Shown here in pieces: positions 24,867 to 33,713 of a DNA stretch of 64,000 bases. The number at the start of each line of letters is the position of its first letter. The first letter of the stretch is position 1. The notes beneath the pieces are model-generated. The model did no database searches and was not told the origin of the DNA. It saw only the letters and a list, made by a program, of their open reading frames with translations. The position numbers and the translations under genes were made by a program. Source of the DNA: Pseudomonas parafulva NBRC 16636 = DSM 17004 (lineage in GTDB: Bacteria; Pseudomonadota; Gammaproteobacteria; Pseudomonadales; Pseudomonadaceae); NCBI RefSeq assembly GCF_000730645.1, contig NZ_BBIU01000040.1:1-64000 (forward strand), in the 5' to 3' direction.

Positions 24867-26534
24867 ATGCGTATTGTCCCGTTCCAGTACCTGGCCCTGG
24901 CCGCCGCGATTCTCAGCTGCTCTTCGGTGCATGCCGTTGTGTTGGAAGGCGGCGCCGTCGCTGCTCCCGATGAGTACGGTGCAAAGGTGGCCGCCGACAT
25001 CCTGAAGAAAGGCGGTAATGCGGTGGATGCTGCGGTGGCTACCGCCTTTACCCTGGCCGTCACCTACCCGGAGGCCGGCAACATCGGCGGGGGTGGCTTC
25101 ATGACCCTGTTCGTCGACGGCAAGCCCTACTTCCTCGATTACCGTGAAGTCGCCCCGCGGGCGGCCACGCGCAACATGTACCTGGATGACAAGGGCGAAG
25201 TCATCGAGAACCTGAGCCTGGTTGGCGCCCGCGCAGCAGGTGTGCCGGGGACGGTGATGGGGCTATGGGAGGCACACCACAAGTTCGGCAAATTGCCCTG
25301 GAGCGAGCTGCTGACCCCGGCCATCGGCTATGCCAAAAATGGTTTCAAGGTGGCGGAAAAACAGTACCAGTACCGCAACGATGCCCAAGGCATGTTCAAG
25401 ACCGCCACCAACTTCAACGACTATTTCGGCAACATGAAGGTTGGTGAGCTGTTCAAGCAACCCGAAATGGCACACACCCTGGAACGCATTGCCGACAAGG
25501 GCGTGAGCGAGTTCTACCAAGGCAAGACCGCAGACCTGCTGGTGGCGCAGATGCAGGCCGACAAAGGGCTCATCACCAAGCAGGACCTGCAGGACTACAA
25601 GGCTGTCTGGCGTGAACCGATGGCCGTGAGCTGGCGCGGCAACGTGGTGTATACCGCGCCGCCGCCCAGCTCTGGCGGGGTCGCCCTGGCGCAGCTGTTG
25701 GGCATCAAGGAAGACCGTGCCGCCGATTTCAAAGGCGTGGCGCACAACTCCGCGCAGTACATCCACCTGCTGGCCGAAATCGAGAAGCGGGTGTTCGCCG
25801 ACCGTGCCGATTACCTTGGCGACCCGGCCTTCACTCAGGTACCTGTGGACAAGCTGGTCGCCAAGGCCTACCTGGCCAAACGCGCCGCCCAGGTCAACCC
25901 GAAGGCCATTTCTGATACGGCGCAGGTCAAGCCCGGCCTCGAGCCGCACCAGACCACGCATTTTTCCATCGTCGACAAGCAGGGCAACGCCGTCAGCAAC
26001 ACCTACACCCTCAACCTGGACTACGGCAGTGGCGTCGTGGTCAAAGGTGCAGGCTTCCTGCTCAATGACGAAATGGACGACTTCAGCGCCAAGCCCGGTG
26101 CGGCCAACGCGTTCGGCGTGGTAGGCGGCGATGCCAATGCCATTGCCCCCGGCAAGCGCATGCTGTCGTCGATGAGCCCCAGCCTGATGACCCGCGACGG
26201 GAAGGTGGAGCTGGTGATCGGCACGCCGGGCGGTTCGCGGATCTTTACCTCGATCTTCCAGGTGATGAACAACCTGTACGACTACAACATGCCGCTGGAA
26301 AAGGCAGTGGCCGCGCAGCGCGTGCATCACCAGTTGCTGCCCAAGGACACGATCTACTACGACAGCTATGCCCCGTTGACCGGCCAGGTGGCCGATGACC
26401 TGAAGCAGATGGGGTACGTGCTTGAGGACCAAGGCTGGGAGATGGGCGACATCCAGGCGATCCGGGTAAACGGTGCCACGCTTGAAACCGCCTCCGACCC
26501 CCGCGGCCGCGGCGTGGGCCTACTGGTCAAGTAA
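24867..26534 (+). CDS. ggt: Gamma-glutamyltranspeptidase
   Basis: GGT cleaves gamma-glutamyl bonds (glutathione and gamma-glutamyl amides) in the periplasm. It is made as a proenzyme that self-cleaves before a threonine nucleophile. The 555-residue product has an N-terminal signal peptide (about 1-23, ending HA-VVLEGG). It also has the GNIGGGGFM motif and the cleavage site QTTHFSIVD, with Thr363 as the predicted nucleophile. The active-site glycines are in GTPGGSRIFTSIFQ. AAGGAAGTGTC precedes the ATG. Confidence 0.95.
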   Translation: MRIVPFQYLALAAAILSCSSVHAVVLEGGAVAAPDEYGAKVAADILKKGGNAVDAAVATAFTLAVTYPEAGNIGGGGFMTLFVDGKPYFLDYREVAPRAATRNMYLDDKGEVIENLSLVGARAAGVPGTVMGLWEAHHKFGKLPWSELLTPAIGYAKNGFKVAEKQYQYRNDAQGMFKTATNFNDYFGNMKVGELFKQPEMAHTLERIADKGVSEFYQGKTADLLVAQMQADKGLITKQDLQDYKAVWREPMAVSWRGNVVYTAPPPSSGGVALAQLLGIKEDRAADFKGVAHNSAQYIHLLAEIEKRVFADRADYLGDPAFTQVPVDKLVAKAYLAKRAAQVNPKAISDTAQVKPGLEPHQTTHFSIVDKQGNAVSNTYTLNLDYGSGVVVKGAGFLLNDEMDDFSAKPGAANAFGVVGGDANAIAPGKRMLSSMSPSLMTRDGKVELVIGTPGGSRIFTSIFQVMNNLYDYNMPLEKAVAAQRVHHQLLPKDTIYYDSYAPLTGQVADDLKQMGYVLEDQGWEMGDIQAIRVNGATLETASDPRGRGVGLLVK

Positions 26535-26551
26535 CCCCACGCCACGCCCGA

Positions 26552-28471
26552 TCACACCCTGAACCGGCTCACCAACATCTGCAACTCCCCGCCGAGCCGC
26601 GCCAGCTCCACGCTGGACGCGGCCGTCTCATCGCTGGCTGCCGCCGTCTGCTCCGACACATCGCGCACATTCAGGATGCTGCGGCTGATCTCTTCCGCCA
26701 CCGCACTTTGCTGCTCTGCGGCCGCTGCAATCTGCTGGTTCATCGACTGAATGCTCGACACCGTGCTGGTGATGCTCTCAAGCGACGACCCTGCCTTGCG
26801 CGCCAGTTCCACGCTGCTGTCGGTCAGCGAGCGGCTGCCCTGCATGGCATTGGCCACCTGCTGGGTGCCGTGCTGCAGGCTGGCGATCAGCTCTTCGATT
26901 TCTTCGGTGGATTTCTGCGTACGCTGGGCCAGGCCGCGCACCTCGTCGGCGACCACGGCAAAACCGCGGCCTGCCTCGCCGGCACGTGCCGCCTCGATGG
27001 CTGCGTTCAGCGCCAGCAGGTTGGTCTGTTCGGCAACCGACTTGATCACGTCCATTACACTGCCGATTTTCTGGCTTTCCTGCTGCAGCAGGTTCATGGC
27101 CTCTGTGGACCGGTGCATGTCATCGGCCAGGCGCTCGATCTGGCCAATCGCTTCACCGACCACGCGATCACCGGCACGGGCTTCGCCATCGGCCCCCGTG
27201 GCGGCGTGCGACGCCTGTTCGGCGTTGCGCGCCACTTCCTGAACGGTGGCAGCCATCTCGTGCATGGCGGTGGCCACCTGGTCGGTCTCGACCTTCTGGC
27301 TGTTGGCCCCTGCGCTGGTCTGCTCGGTCACTGCCGACAGCTCTTCGGCGGCGCTGGCAATTTGCGTGACGCCATCACGAATTCCGCCAATCAGCTCACG
27401 CAGGGTGGTACCCATGCGCGCGATGCCTTGCTGCAGTACACCCAGTTCATCGCGGCGGGTAACCCGCAGCTGCTCGGTAAGGTCGCCGCTGGCAATCCGC
27501 TCCACGGCCACCAGTGTGTCCTGCAACGGGCGAGTGATCTGGCGGGTGATCAGCACGGCCGCCAGCACACCGACCAGCAGCGCCAGCAACGTAGCCACGG
27601 CCTGCAGGGTGCGGGCCTGGCTGCTTTCGATGTCGCGACGCTCCAGCTGTATCTTGTACAGCGCATCACTGGTCTTGACGATGTCGGCACCTTCTACCGT
27701 CATTTCTGCCCGGGCGACGTTGATGGTGGCGACGGCGTCGCGGAACTGGCGCGCAGCGTCACGGAACGCCAACACGGCGCGCTCAAGCGGCTGCAAAGTG
27801 GCCCCCTGGCCAGGCAATTCCCGCTTGAGGGTGTCCACCTCGGCCAGTGCAGCGTCCAGCTGACGCAGCGCAGCCTGTTCGTTCTGTGCGGTGTTATCGG
27901 CAATGTAGCCGCGCACGTCGATGCGCACCTGCAACAGCTGCTGGCGGGTCTTGCTGATCAGTTGCTGTTGGGCCAGGCGCACGCTGTCGCCCTCGGCGCG
28001 TGCCATCACGGCCTGGCTCAATGCGTCCATGGCCTTGTCGGCCTGGGCAGAGGCGTTGTCCATGGCGGCGCGGGCAGTGCGGCCAGCGTCGTAGCCCTGG
28101 CGCATCTTGGCCAGCGAGACTTTGTAGGCGCTGATGGTTTCGCCCAGCTCGCCCAGCAACTTCACGTTTTCAGGGCTCTTGAAGGTATGCGCCAGGTAGG
28201 CCTGCTGCTTGCTGAATGTATCGAGCTTGGCCTGGGTATTGGCCGCTGCTGCGTCGTCACCGTTGGCGATCATGTATTGCAGCCGCGCGATGCGCAGGTC
28301 GGTCAGGTCCTTGTTCAGCTGGCTGATATCGCTCATCCAGTTGCTGCGGTCGATCAGGCTGCCCAGGCTGGTCCAGCCAGTCAGGGCCAGCACGCCGGTC
28401 AGGATAAGCACCAGGCCGAAGCCCAGGCCAAGTTTCAGGTTGACGCTGATGTTGGCAAACCAGCTGTTCAT
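26552..28471 (-). CDS. mcpS: Methyl-accepting chemotaxis receptor McpS (HBM sensor domain)
   Basis: A 639-residue chemoreceptor. The N-terminal membrane segment (LGLGFGLVLILTGVLALTGW) is followed by a long, all-helical periplasmic region to about residue 285. A second membrane segment (LLALLVGVLAAVLITRQI), a HAMP domain, and a cytoplasmic signalling tip with AEQTNLLALNAAIEAARAGE follow. Length and sequence match McpS of P. putida as I remember it, the helical-bimodular receptor for TCA-cycle intermediates. Arg60 and Arg63, which I recall as part of its malate site, are at those positions. It is convergent with ggt with 17 bp between them. Confidence 0.88.
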   Translation of the reverse strand: MNSWFANISVNLKLGLGFGLVLILTGVLALTGWTSLGSLIDRSNWMSDISQLNKDLTDLRIARLQYMIANGDDAAAANTQAKLDTFSKQQAYLAHTFKSPENVKLLGELGETISAYKVSLAKMRQGYDAGRTARAAMDNASAQADKAMDALSQAVMARAEGDSVRLAQQQLISKTRQQLLQVRIDVRGYIADNTAQNEQAALRQLDAALAEVDTLKRELPGQGATLQPLERAVLAFRDAARQFRDAVATINVARAEMTVEGADIVKTSDALYKIQLERRDIESSQARTLQAVATLLALLVGVLAAVLITRQITRPLQDTLVAVERIASGDLTEQLRVTRRDELGVLQQGIARMGTTLRELIGGIRDGVTQIASAAEELSAVTEQTSAGANSQKVETDQVATAMHEMAATVQEVARNAEQASHAATGADGEARAGDRVVGEAIGQIERLADDMHRSTEAMNLLQQESQKIGSVMDVIKSVAEQTNLLALNAAIEAARAGEAGRGFAVVADEVRGLAQRTQKSTEEIEELIASLQHGTQQVANAMQGSRSLTDSSVELARKAGSSLESITSTVSSIQSMNQQIAAAAEQQSAVAEEISRSILNVRDVSEQTAAASDETAASSVELARLGGELQMLVSRFRV

Positions 28472-28619
28472 GCACGCACTCCAGAAGTTGTTTTCGCTCT
28501 CTTGATCTTCGTTCGCGAGGCGTTGTTGTTCTGGATGCCCGCTGAATCGTGCTGGGTGTATCGGCAGCGGAAGGGGAAGCTGAAACGCTTTTTCAGCAAA
28601 ACCGTAACAGGCGCGGGAT

Positions 28620-28641
28620 AAAGGGGCCGTTTGGCGGCCCC
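28620..28641 (-). terminator. Terminator after the ypfJ-like gene
   Basis: The 7-bp stem GGGGCCG/CGGCCCC with a 5-nt loop (28623-28641) is followed on the minus strand by TTTAT. It sits directly after the zinc metallopeptidase stop, between that gene and mcpS. Confidence 0.65.
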
Positions 28642-28648
28642 GGAAATC

Positions 28649-29524
28649 TCAAAGGTTGCGGGCGCTGAAGGTATCGCAGCTGTCTACTTCGCCCTGTGCG
28701 AAGCCGGCCTTGAACCAGCGCACCCGCTGCGCCGACGTGCCGTGGGTGAACGAGTCTGGAACCACGCGGCCCTGGCCCTGTTGCTGCAACCGGTCATCGC
28801 CAATGGCATTGGCCGCGTTCAGGGCCTCCTCCACATCACCCGGTTCCAGCCAGTTCAGGCGCTTCTGCGCCTGGTAGGCCCACACACCGGCCAGGCAGTC
28901 GGCCTGCAACTCCTGGCGCACCAGCAGGCCGTTGTCGCCTTCCATGCGCTGGCCGCTGCGACGGGCGGCATCCACCTTGGCCGAAACCCCCAGCAAGGTC
29001 TGCACGTGGTGGCCAATCTCGTGGGCGATCACGTAGGCCTGGGCAAAGTCACCTGCAGCGGCAAAGCGTGTTTCCATTTCACGGAAGAACGACATGTCCA
29101 GGTAAACGCGCTGGTCTGCCGGGCAATAGAACGGCCCGACCGCTGCCGAGGCAAAGCCACAGGCCGAATTGACCTGACCGCTGAACAGCACCAGTTTGGG
29201 GTCGCGGTACTGTTTGCCGGCCTGCGCGAACAGCGCCTGCCAGGTGTCCTCGGTATCGCCCAGGATGGACGCGACGAACTCGGCCTGCTGATCGTTGGCA
29301 GGTGGCGCCTTGCCAGAAGTGGCGGTGGGTGCTTGCTGCTGCATCTGGCCGGTCAGTTGGCCCAGGATCTGCAACGGGTCCTGGCCGGTCAGCCAGCCGA
29401 TGCCCACGATCAGCAGGATGGCGCCGAGCCCCAGCCCTTTGCCGCCACCAAACCGCATCCCGCCGCCACCTGAGCCCCGGGCGTCGACCACATTGTCGCT
29501 ACGTCGGCCTTTTCGCCATTCCAT
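28649..29524 (-). CDS. Neutral zinc metallopeptidase (YpfJ/KPN_02809 family)
   Basis: A 291-residue membrane-anchored protein. A short basic N-terminus is followed by one membrane segment (GLGLGAILLIVGIGWLTG) and a domain with the zinc-protease motif VIAHEIGHHVQ. The two histidines and glutamate of HExxH are intact. Cysteines at CGFASAAVGPFYCPADQ and CDTF are typical of the family. In vivo substrates are unknown. It is divergent from pcaHG with about 200 bp between starts and followed by mcpS on the same strand. Confidence 0.85.
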   Translation of the reverse strand: MEWRKGRRSDNVVDARGSGGGGMRFGGGKGLGLGAILLIVGIGWLTGQDPLQILGQLTGQMQQQAPTATSGKAPPANDQQAEFVASILGDTEDTWQALFAQAGKQYRDPKLVLFSGQVNSACGFASAAVGPFYCPADQRVYLDMSFFREMETRFAAAGDFAQAYVIAHEIGHHVQTLLGVSAKVDAARRSGQRMEGDNGLLVRQELQADCLAGVWAYQAQKRLNWLEPGDVEEALNAANAIGDDRLQQQGQGRVVPDSFTHGTSAQRVRWFKAGFAQGEVDSCDTFSARNL

Positions 29525-29602
29525 GAATGCTCTCCAGAGCCTGAAACAAGAAGATAAAGATTAGTCCACTGCACCGACAGGTGTCAGGCGCTTCTGTCAT
29601 GC

Positions 29603-29618
29603 ATAACCATTTGGTTAA
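29603..29618 (+). promoter_or_regulatory. PcaQ-like LysR binding site upstream of pcaHG
   Basis: ATAACC-ATTT-GGTTAA matches ATAACC-N4-GGTTAA, the PcaQ-binding motif I remember for rhizobial protocatechuate genes. It is centred about 112 bp upstream of the pcaH ATG. A second inverted repeat, TGAAT-TCAAT-ATTCA, lies at 29631-29645. Confidence 0.6.
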
Positions 29619-29722
29619 GCCTCTTCGGCATGAATTCAATATTCATTGCATCCATGCTGCCTGAAACTGTAAGTCCGCCTGCCCCACCCAGGCGTTCCAT
29701 AATTCCAAGAGAGGAAACCGGC

Positions 29723-30442
29723 ATGCCCGCTCAGGACAACAGCCGCTTCGTGATCCGTGATCGCAACTGGCACCCCAAGGCCCTGACGCCTGACTACAAG
29801 ACCTCGATCGCGCGCTCGCCGCGCCAGGCCTTGGTCAGCATCCCACAGTCGATCAGTGAAACCACCGGCCCTGATTTCTCCCACCTGGGCTTTGGCGCCC
29901 ATGACCACGACCTGCTGCTGAACTTCAATAACGGCGGCTTGCCGATTGGGGAGCGCATCATCGTTGCCGGTCGCATTGTCGACCAGTATGGCAAGCCTGT
30001 GCCAAACACCCTGGTCGAAATGTGGCAGGCCAACGCCGGCGGCCGCTACCGCCACAAGAATGACCGCTACCTGGCGCCGCTCGACCCCAACTTCGGGGGT
30101 GTAGGCCGCTGCCTCACCGACCGCGACGGTTACTACAGCTTCCGCACCATCAAACCCGGCCCGTACCCCTGGCGCAATGGCCCGAACGACTGGCGTCCGG
30201 CGCACATTCACTTCGCCATCAGCGGGCCTTCGATCGCGACCAAACTGATCACCCAGCTGTATTTCGAGGGCGACCCGCTGATCCCGATGTGCCCGATCGT
30301 GAAGTCCATCGCCAACCCGCAAGCCGTGCAACAGTTGATCGCCAAGCTCGACATGAGCAACGCCAACCCGATGGATTGCCTGGCGTACCGCTTCGACATC
30401 GTGCTGCGTGGCCAGCGCAAGACCCACTTCGAAAACTGCTGA
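29723..30442 (+). CDS. pcaH: Protocatechuate 3,4-dioxygenase beta subunit
   Basis: PcaH carries the non-heme Fe(III) site that opens protocatechuate by intradiol (ortho) cleavage to beta-carboxy-cis,cis-muconate, the entry to the beta-ketoadipate pathway. The 239-residue product has the four iron ligands in their expected places once Met1 is removed: Tyr108 (NDRYLAPL), Tyr147 (GPYPW), His160 and His162 (WRPAHIHF), with Arg157 beside them. ATG at 29723 is chosen because GAGAGGAAACC precedes it and it matches the known 238-residue mature chain. pcaG follows after 10 bp. Confidence 0.97.
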   Translation: MPAQDNSRFVIRDRNWHPKALTPDYKTSIARSPRQALVSIPQSISETTGPDFSHLGFGAHDHDLLLNFNNGGLPIGERIIVAGRIVDQYGKPVPNTLVEMWQANAGGRYRHKNDRYLAPLDPNFGGVGRCLTDRDGYYSFRTIKPGPYPWRNGPNDWRPAHIHFAISGPSIATKLITQLYFEGDPLIPMCPIVKSIANPQAVQQLIAKLDMSNANPMDCLAYRFDIVLRGQRKTHFENC

Positions 30443-30452
30443 GGACCCCGCC

Positions 30453-31058
30453 ATGCCAATCGAACTGCTGCCGGAAACCCCTTCGCAAACGGCCGGCCCC
30501 TATGTGCACATCGGCCTGGCCCTGGAAGCGGCCGGCAACCCCACCCGTGACCAGGAAATCTGGAACCGCCTGGCCAAGCCTGAGGCTGCCGGCGAACACA
30601 TCGTGCTGATCGGCCACGTGTACGACGGCAACGGCCACCTGGTGCGCGATTCGTTCCTGGAGCTGTGGCAAGCCGATGCCAACGGCGACTACCAGGACGC
30701 CTACAACCTGGAGAACGCCTTCAACAGCTTCGGGCGCACCGCCACCACCTTCGACGCTGGCGAGTGGACGGCGCACACGGTCAAACCGGGCGTGGTCAAC
30801 AATGCGGCAGGTGTGCCGATGGCGCCGCACATCAACCTCAGCCTGTTTGCCCGCGGCATCAATATCCACCTGCACACCCGCCTGTATTTCGACGATGAGG
30901 CCGAGGCCAACGCCAAATGCCCGGTGCTCAACCTGATCGAGCAGCCCCAGCGGCGGGAAACCCTGATTGCCAAGCGCTGCGAAGTGGAGGGGAAGACGGC
31001 CTATCGCTTCGATATCCGTATTCAGGGGGAAGGGGAGACGGTGTTCTTCGACTTCTAA
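30453..31058 (+). CDS. pcaG: Protocatechuate 3,4-dioxygenase alpha subunit
   Basis: PcaG is the catalytically silent partner that shapes the active-site pocket of the (alpha-beta-Fe)12 enzyme. The 201-residue product begins PIELLPETPSQTAGPYVHIG and contains FLELWQADANGDYQ and the family motif INLSLFARGINIHLHTRLYF. GAGGACCCCGCC precedes the ATG 10 bp after pcaH, so the subunits are co-transcribed. Confidence 0.97.
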   Translation: MPIELLPETPSQTAGPYVHIGLALEAAGNPTRDQEIWNRLAKPEAAGEHIVLIGHVYDGNGHLVRDSFLELWQADANGDYQDAYNLENAFNSFGRTATTFDAGEWTAHTVKPGVVNNAAGVPMAPHINLSLFARGINIHLHTRLYFDDEAEANAKCPVLNLIEQPQRRETLIAKRCEVEGKTAYRFDIRIQGEGETVFFDF

Positions 31059-31063
31059 GTGAA

Positions 31064-31115
31064 GGGGCGCTCGCTCCGTCCAGGCCAAGGTAATGCCTTG
31101 ACGGAGCGGCCCCTC
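31064..31115 (+). repeat. Large perfect-stem hairpin after pcaG
   Basis: GCTCCGTC (31073-31080) pairs with GACGGAGC (31100-31107). The flanks GGGGC/GCCCC and an inner stem CAAGG-TAATG-CCTTG also pair. It sits right after the pcaG stop and probably ends transcription or stabilises the 3' end, but no U-run follows on either strand, so it is not a classical intrinsic terminator. Confidence 0.55.
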
Positions 31116-31129
31116 AAGCAGCCTGGTAA

Positions 31130-31564
31130 TCAGCTGTTTACAGGCTTCAGGTCGAACGCATCGGCCTGGTACTGGAAGAGCAGGCAATCGGCTGCCGCAG
31201 TGCACCCGCTTTCGTGTACCAGGTCCGCCGGTAGCTTGTAGTACGACCCCGCCTGGAATTCGCTGCGTTGGCCATCGATCACTGCGTAAAACGTGCCGTG
31301 CAGCACAACTGTCGGCAGCGCCTGGCTGTGCTGGTGCAGGCCATTGTCGGTCCCTTTTCTGAACCTGACATAGGCCGAATAAGGCCCGGTGCCAAAGATA
31401 TCGCCCTCTACGTTCGCGTAACTGACGGCGCCCTGGGTATTGGGCACCGCTTGCCATGCAAGGGCGCTGCTGTCGGGTACTGACACGGTTTTTTCTGCCG
31501 CATTGATGCCTGTTGCCAGGGTTGCGAGCGCCATGCCCGCGACTATTTTCTGTAATGCCTTCAT
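31130..31564 (-). CDS. Secreted cupin-domain protein
   Basis: A 144-residue protein with an N-terminal signal peptide (ALQKIVAGMALATLATGINA, likely cut after AA near 22-23) and one cupin domain. The metal-binding pattern is visible in GLHQHSQALPTVVLHGTF (His-x-His plus a later His) and LPADLVHESGC. The two cysteines near the C-terminus (SGCTAAADCLLF) may form a disulfide in the periplasm. It follows a LysR gene on the same strand after 102 bp. Function unknown. Confidence 0.78.
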   Translation of the reverse strand: MKALQKIVAGMALATLATGINAAEKTVSVPDSSALAWQAVPNTQGAVSYANVEGDIFGTGPYSAYVRFRKGTDNGLHQHSQALPTVVLHGTFYAVIDGQRSEFQAGSYYKLPADLVHESGCTAAADCLLFQYQADAFDLKPVNS

Positions 31565-31666
31565 GTGAAATTCCTTCGCTGGATAACCCTACAGCCAAGG
31601 CTAAAGTAACGCCATTCACACAGATACGGCCCTGCATGGCCAAGACCTGTGCTTATTTTGCACAGA

Positions 31667-32572
31667 TCAAGCTTGCCACCGGGGTTGGGCGTAATAAGCC
31701 TGCACATACTCCAGCAGCGCCCGCACCTTGGGTGCCAGGTAGCGGCTTTGCGGGTAGACAGCGTAAAGGTTGCGCGCGGGCAACTTCCAGCCTTCAAGTA
31801 CTGGCACCAGACGCCCGTCGAGCAGCGCATCGTGCACGATGAAGCGGTCGAAACTGGCAATGCCCAACCCGCCGATTGCAGCAGCGCGCAGGGCCATTGG
31901 TGAGTTGGCACTCAGGCGCCTGGGCATGACGATGTCGTGTTGCTCGCCATCCGCGCGGGTGAGCTGCAACCGCTGAGGGTGCGCAAGGTTGCTGTAGCCG
32001 AGCAGTGCATGGCTACTCAGCGTGCCCGGTGAGCTGGGCGCACCATGGCGTTTGAGGTAACCGGGGGCCGCGACCAGCATTACCTCGCTGGGCGCCAGCC
32101 GGCGAGCCACCAGGCTGGAGTCCGGCAACTGATCGGTGATCCGCAGGCACACATCGACTTCATCTTCGAGCATGTCGATAAAGCGATCGCTGCAATTGAG
32201 CTCCACCTGCAGGCATGGGTGTCGTTCCACAAAGTCAGCCAGCCAGCGCCCCAGTTCCAGCTCGCCGAAGGCGGTTGGCACACTCAGGCGCAGGGTGCCT
32301 GTGGGTTGCTGCTGATGCTCGGAGAGCTCAAGCGTCATCGCTTGGACCTGCTCAAGGATAGAGACGCAGTGGCGATAAAAAAGTGTGCCCGCTTCGGTCA
32401 GGTGCAGGCGGCGGGTGGTGCGGGCAAGCAGTTGTGTGCCCAGTTGGCGCTCCAGCTGCTTCACCTGGCGTGAGAGTACGGTGTGGGACTGGCCTGTACA
32501 GCTGGCCGCGGCGCTGAAGCTGCCGAGGTCGACGACCCGGCGAAAGGTGTGCATGGCGGCCAACTGGTCCAT
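31667..32572 (-). CDS. LysR-family transcriptional regulator (CrgA-like)
   Basis: A 301-residue LysR regulator: MHTFRRVVDLGSFSAAASCT and QSHTVLSRQVKQLERQLG form the helix-turn-helix, followed by an effector domain of the CrgA type (GTLRLSVPTAFGELELGRWL). MDQLAAM at 32572 is taken as start; GTG at 32578 (VKMDQ) is an alternative. It is upstream of the secreted cupin on the same strand, 102 bp away, so it could control that gene. Despite its closeness to pcaHG it does not look like PcaQ. Confidence 0.83.
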   Translation of the reverse strand: MDQLAAMHTFRRVVDLGSFSAAASCTGQSHTVLSRQVKQLERQLGTQLLARTTRRLHLTEAGTLFYRHCVSILEQVQAMTLELSEHQQQPTGTLRLSVPTAFGELELGRWLADFVERHPCLQVELNCSDRFIDMLEDEVDVCLRITDQLPDSSLVARRLAPSEVMLVAAPGYLKRHGAPSSPGTLSSHALLGYSNLAHPQRLQLTRADGEQHDIVMPRRLSANSPMALRAAAIGGLGIASFDRFIVHDALLDGRLVPVLEGWKLPARNLYAVYPQSRYLAPKVRALLEYVQAYYAQPRWQA

Positions 32573-32627
32573 CTTCACGGGCTCCTGACAGGGCCGGTGG
32601 GCCGTAACGGCCCAACCGGCTGAGGGA

Positions 32628-33713
32628 TCAGCGCCGAACCAGCAATACGCCGCTTTCCATGTGGTGGGTGTAGGGGAACTGGTCGAACAACGCACAGCGT
32701 TCGATCCGGTGCGTATCGTGCAACTGGGCGATGTTTTGCGCCAGGGTTTCCGGGTTGCAGGAGATGTACAGGATGCGCTCGAAGCGCCGGGTGAGCTCGC
32801 AAGTATCCGGGTCCATGCCGGCACGCGGCGGGTCGACGAACACGGTGCCGAACCTGTAGCTGCCCAGGTCGATGCCTTCCAGCCGGCGGAACGGCCGCAC
32901 GCCGTTCAATGCCTGGGTCAGTTCCTCTGCCGACAGCCGCACCAGGCGCACGTTGTCCACAGCGTTTTCGTCCAGGTTGCTCAGCGCGGCATTCACCGAC
33001 GTCTTGCTGATTTCGGTCGCCAGCACCTGGCGGGCGCGGGTGGCCAGCGGCAGGGTAAAGTTGCCGTTGCCGCAATACAGCTCCAGCAGGTCGTCCTCAC
33101 GTTCGCCCATGGCGTCGAACGCCCAGCCGAGCATCTTCTGGTTCACCGCGCCATTGGGTTGGGTGAAGGCCCCCTCGGGCTGGCGATAGCTGAACAGCCG
33201 GCCCGCCACATCGAGCTCCTCCACCGCGTAGTCGCGGCCGATGACCAGGCGCTTGCCCTTGGAGCGGCCGATGATGCTGACGCCCAACTCATCGGCAAGC
33301 TGCCGGGCGGCCACTTCCCAGACAGCGTCCAGCGGGCGGTGGTAGCACAACGTGATCATCGCGTCGCCGGCCAGCGTGGTCAGGAACTCGACCTGGAACA
33401 GGCGGTTGCCCAGTGCCTCGTTGCCCTGCCACGCAGCCTTCAGCCGAGGCATCAGGGCATTGATGGGGCGGCTGGCGATTGGGAAATCGTCGATCAGAAT
33501 CGCCTTGTGCTTGTCCCCGGGCGCAAACATGGCGTAGTGGCGCTGGCCGTCCTCGCGCCACAGGCGGAACTCGGCGCGCAGGCGGTAGTGCTCGCGCGGT
33601 GAATCGAAAACGGCAGGCTCCGGCGCGCTGAAAGGCGCCAGCAGCTCGCGCAGCCGGGCTACCTTGGCGTCCAGCTGGCTGGCGTAGGAGGAGGGGTCGA
33701 AAGCGGCACTCAT
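32628..33713 (-). CDS. trmA: tRNA (uracil-5-)-methyltransferase TrmA
   Basis: TrmA makes ribothymidine at position 54 of the T-loop in nearly all tRNAs using SAM. The 361-residue protein has LLELYCGNGNFTLPLA (SAM motif I) and FVDPPRAGMDPDT. The catalytic cysteine is in YISCNPETLAQN. Length is usual for TrmA. Its ATG overlaps the stop of the purine permease gene upstream by four bases. Confidence 0.95.
   Translation of the reverse strand: MSAAFDPSSYASQLDAKVARLRELLAPFSAPEPAVFDSPREHYRLRAEFRLWREDGQRHYAMFAPGDKHKAILIDDFPIASRPINALMPRLKAAWQGNEALGNRLFQVEFLTTLAGDAMITLCYHRPLDAVWEVAARQLADELGVSIIGRSKGKRLVIGRDYAVEELDVAGRLFSYRQPEGAFTQPNGAVNQKMLGWAFDAMGEREDDLLELYCGNGNFTLPLATRARQVLATEISKTSVNAALSNLDENAVDNVRLVRLSAEELTQALNGVRPFRRLEGIDLGSYRFGTVFVDPPRAGMDPDTCELTRRFERILYISCNPETLAQNIAQLHDTHRIERCALFDQFPYTHHMESGVLLVRR

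Noticed and set aside
31667..32572. LysR gene near pcaHG as PcaQ
   Set aside because: The effector-domain sequence looks CrgA-like and the gene is beside a cupin, not divergent from pcaH.
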